Shown here in pieces: positions 63,011 through 64,000 of a stretch of DNA of 64,000 nucleotides (positions within the stretch are counted from its first letter, which is position 1; each line of letters opens with the position of its first letter). The notes beneath the pieces are model-generated. The model ran no database searches. It was not told where the DNA came from and worked only from the letters and a program-made list of their open reading frames with translations. The DNA is from JADGOV01 sp963814355 (GTDB taxonomy: Bacteria; Actinomycetota; Actinomycetes; JADGOV01): positions 1 through 64,000 of the forward strand of contig CAWFCZ010000002.1 in the NCBI GenBank assembly GCA_963814355.1. The letters are read 5' to 3'. The position numbers were made by a program, and so were the translations under genes.

Positions 63011-63023
63011 CCGGCTCAGCCGG
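63011..63023. terminator. small stem-loop between two convergent genes
   Basis: CCGGC (63011-63015), TCA, GCCGG (63019-63023) forms a 5-bp stem overlapping the uvrB stop. A weak candidate only. Confidence 0.25.
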
Positions 63024-64000
63024 TGGCAGCCACCATGCCGCGCAGCTCCTTCTTCAGCTCGTTCACCTCGTCCCGCAGCCGGGCGGCGAGCTCGAATTGC
63101 AGGTCGGCGGCCGCGGCGTGCATCTGGTCCTGCAGCTGCTGGATGAGGTTCGCCAGGTCGGCCTGCGGCATCCCGGCCAGCTCCGCGGCGTGCGCCCCGG
63201 CGGTCGCCGACTTGGAGCGCATCCCGGGTACCGGCGCCTTGCCGCGGCTCTGGGACCGCCCGCTGCCGCCCACCAACTCGCCGTCCCGGGCGGTGTCGCG
63301 ATACACCTCGTCGAGGATGTCGGCGATCTTCTTGCGCAGCGGCTGCGGGTCCAGGCCGCGTTCGGTGTTGTAGGCCACCTGCTTGGCTCGACGCCGGTTG
63401 GTCTCCTCGATCGCGGTGCGCATCGAGGGGGTGACGATATCGGCGTACATGTGCACCTGGCCGGAGACGTTCCTGGCGGCCCGGCCGATGGTCTGCACCA
63501 GCGACGTCCCGGAGCGCAGGAAGCCCTCCTTGTCCGCGTCCAGGATGGAGACCAGCGACACCTCGGGCAGGTCGAGGCCTTCGCGCAGCAGGTTGATCCC
63601 GACCAGCACGTCGAACTCCCCCAGCCGCAGCTCGCGCAACAGCTCCACCCGGCGCAGGGTGTCCACCTCGGAGTGCAGGTACCGCACCCGGATCCCCAGC
63701 TCCAGGAGGTAGTCGGTGAGGTCCTCGGCCATCTTCTTGGTCAGCGTGGTGACCAGCACGCGTTCGTCCCGCTCGGCCCGGGTCCGGATCTCGTGGACCA
63801 GGTCGTCGATCTGTCCCCTGGTCGGCTTGACGACGACCTCGGGGTCCACCAGGCCGGTCGGCCGGATGATCTGCTCGACCGTGCCGTTGCCCCGAGCCAG
63901 CTCGAAGGGACCCGGCGTGGCCGAGAGGTACACGGTCTGGCCGATCCGCTCCAGGAACTCGTCGAACCGCAGCGGCCGGTTGTCCATCGCCGAGGGCAGC
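63016..64000 (-). CDS. uvrB: UvrB, excinuclease helicase subunit (N-terminus outside window)
   Basis: The C-terminal 328 residues of UvrB. Visible are helicase motifs TVYLSATPGPFE (motif IV region), YLHSEVDTLRRVE, VGINLLREGLDLPEVSLV (V), TSLVQTIGRAARN (VI), and the C-terminal UVR motif (LQFELAARLRDEVNELKKELRG) that binds UvrC. The reading frame runs through the right edge (LPSAMDNRPLRFDEFLE), so about half of the protein is missing. Works with UvrA and UvrC encoded in this window. Confidence 0.97.
   Translation of the reverse strand, partial: LPSAMDNRPLRFDEFLERIGQTVYLSATPGPFELARGNGTVEQIIRPTGLVDPEVVVKPTRGQIDDLVHEIRTRAERDERVLVTTLTKKMAEDLTDYLLELGIRVRYLHSEVDTLRRVELLRELRLGEFDVLVGINLLREGLDLPEVSLVSILDADKEGFLRSGTSLVQTIGRAARNVSGQVHMYADIVTPSMRTAIEETNRRRAKQVAYNTERGLDPQPLRKKIADILDEVYRDTARDGELVGGSGRSQSRGKAPVPGMRSKSATAGAHAAELAGMPQADLANLIQQLQDQMHAAAADLQFELAARLRDEVNELKKELRGMVAATG

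Overview
The window comes from a high-GC actinobacterium (Actinomycetota). The evidence is near-uniform G/C third codon positions, frequent GTG starts, ATGA/GTGA gene overlaps, several apparently leaderless promoters, and marker genes of the phylum: rbpA, whiA, opcA, an intein-bearing sufB and the ctaB-ctaA-ABC-sufR-suf gene order. Nothing seen allows a genus to be named.

Layout. Positions 1-3551 are the right end of an integrated element. It holds a truncated GH26-like glycosidase-fold protein and a run of tiny overlapping minus-strand genes (Cys-motif proteins, a ribbon-helix-helix protein, a lipoprotein), and it closes with a 31-bp copy of a tRNA 3' end that looks like tRNA-Val and serves as an att site. 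Positions 3552-5584 hold a small accessory locus: a membrane protein and a winged-helix regulator behind a striking palindromic promoter-operator, then a methyltransferase remnant. Positions 5585-20779 are a mixed chromosomal stretch: a hybrid histidine kinase coupled to an ROK glucokinase, an ABC exporter, acyl-CoA dehydrogenase plus enoyl-CoA hydratase, a GT-C-like membrane protein, an ABC-F ATPase, an MFS exporter, a Phd/RelE toxin-antitoxin pair, a class III aminotransferase and a YdeI-like protein.

Positions 20799-28694 (minus strand) are a complete Suf Fe-S assembly operon, sufR-B-D-Rieske-C-S-U-T, with nearly every junction overlapping by 1-4 bases. sufB carries a 407-residue LAGLIDADG intein and, upstream of it, a single extra base that shifts the reading frame. 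Divergent from it run a two-gene ABC exporter and ctaA, then ctaB. Positions 33524-40328 (plus strand) are the pentose-phosphate operon tkt-tal-zwf-opcA-pgl, without pgi but with a 17-codon minicistron between tal and zwf. rbpA and secG follow in the opposite direction.

Positions 41139-47470 are a full oligopeptide ABC importer in the order oppC-A-B-D-F. It sits between secG and tpiA, which are neighbours in many relatives. The conserved block then continues on the minus strand: tpiA-pgk-gap (lower glycolysis), whiA-yvcK-rapZ-uvrC, manA, a DoxX-Rieske fusion, uvrA, terC, then a plus-strand metallo-hydrolase, and uvrB running off the right edge. The core metabolic theme is carbon flux (glucokinase, pentose-phosphate, triose phosphates, YvcK/RapZ), combined with Fe-S and haem-A supply and nucleotide excision repair.

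The items most worth a second look are the sufB +1 frameshift just upstream of an intein, the nested palindromic operator at 3975-4017, the tRNA-derived att site with decaying small genes, the tal/zwf minicistron, and the opp cassette abutting secG.
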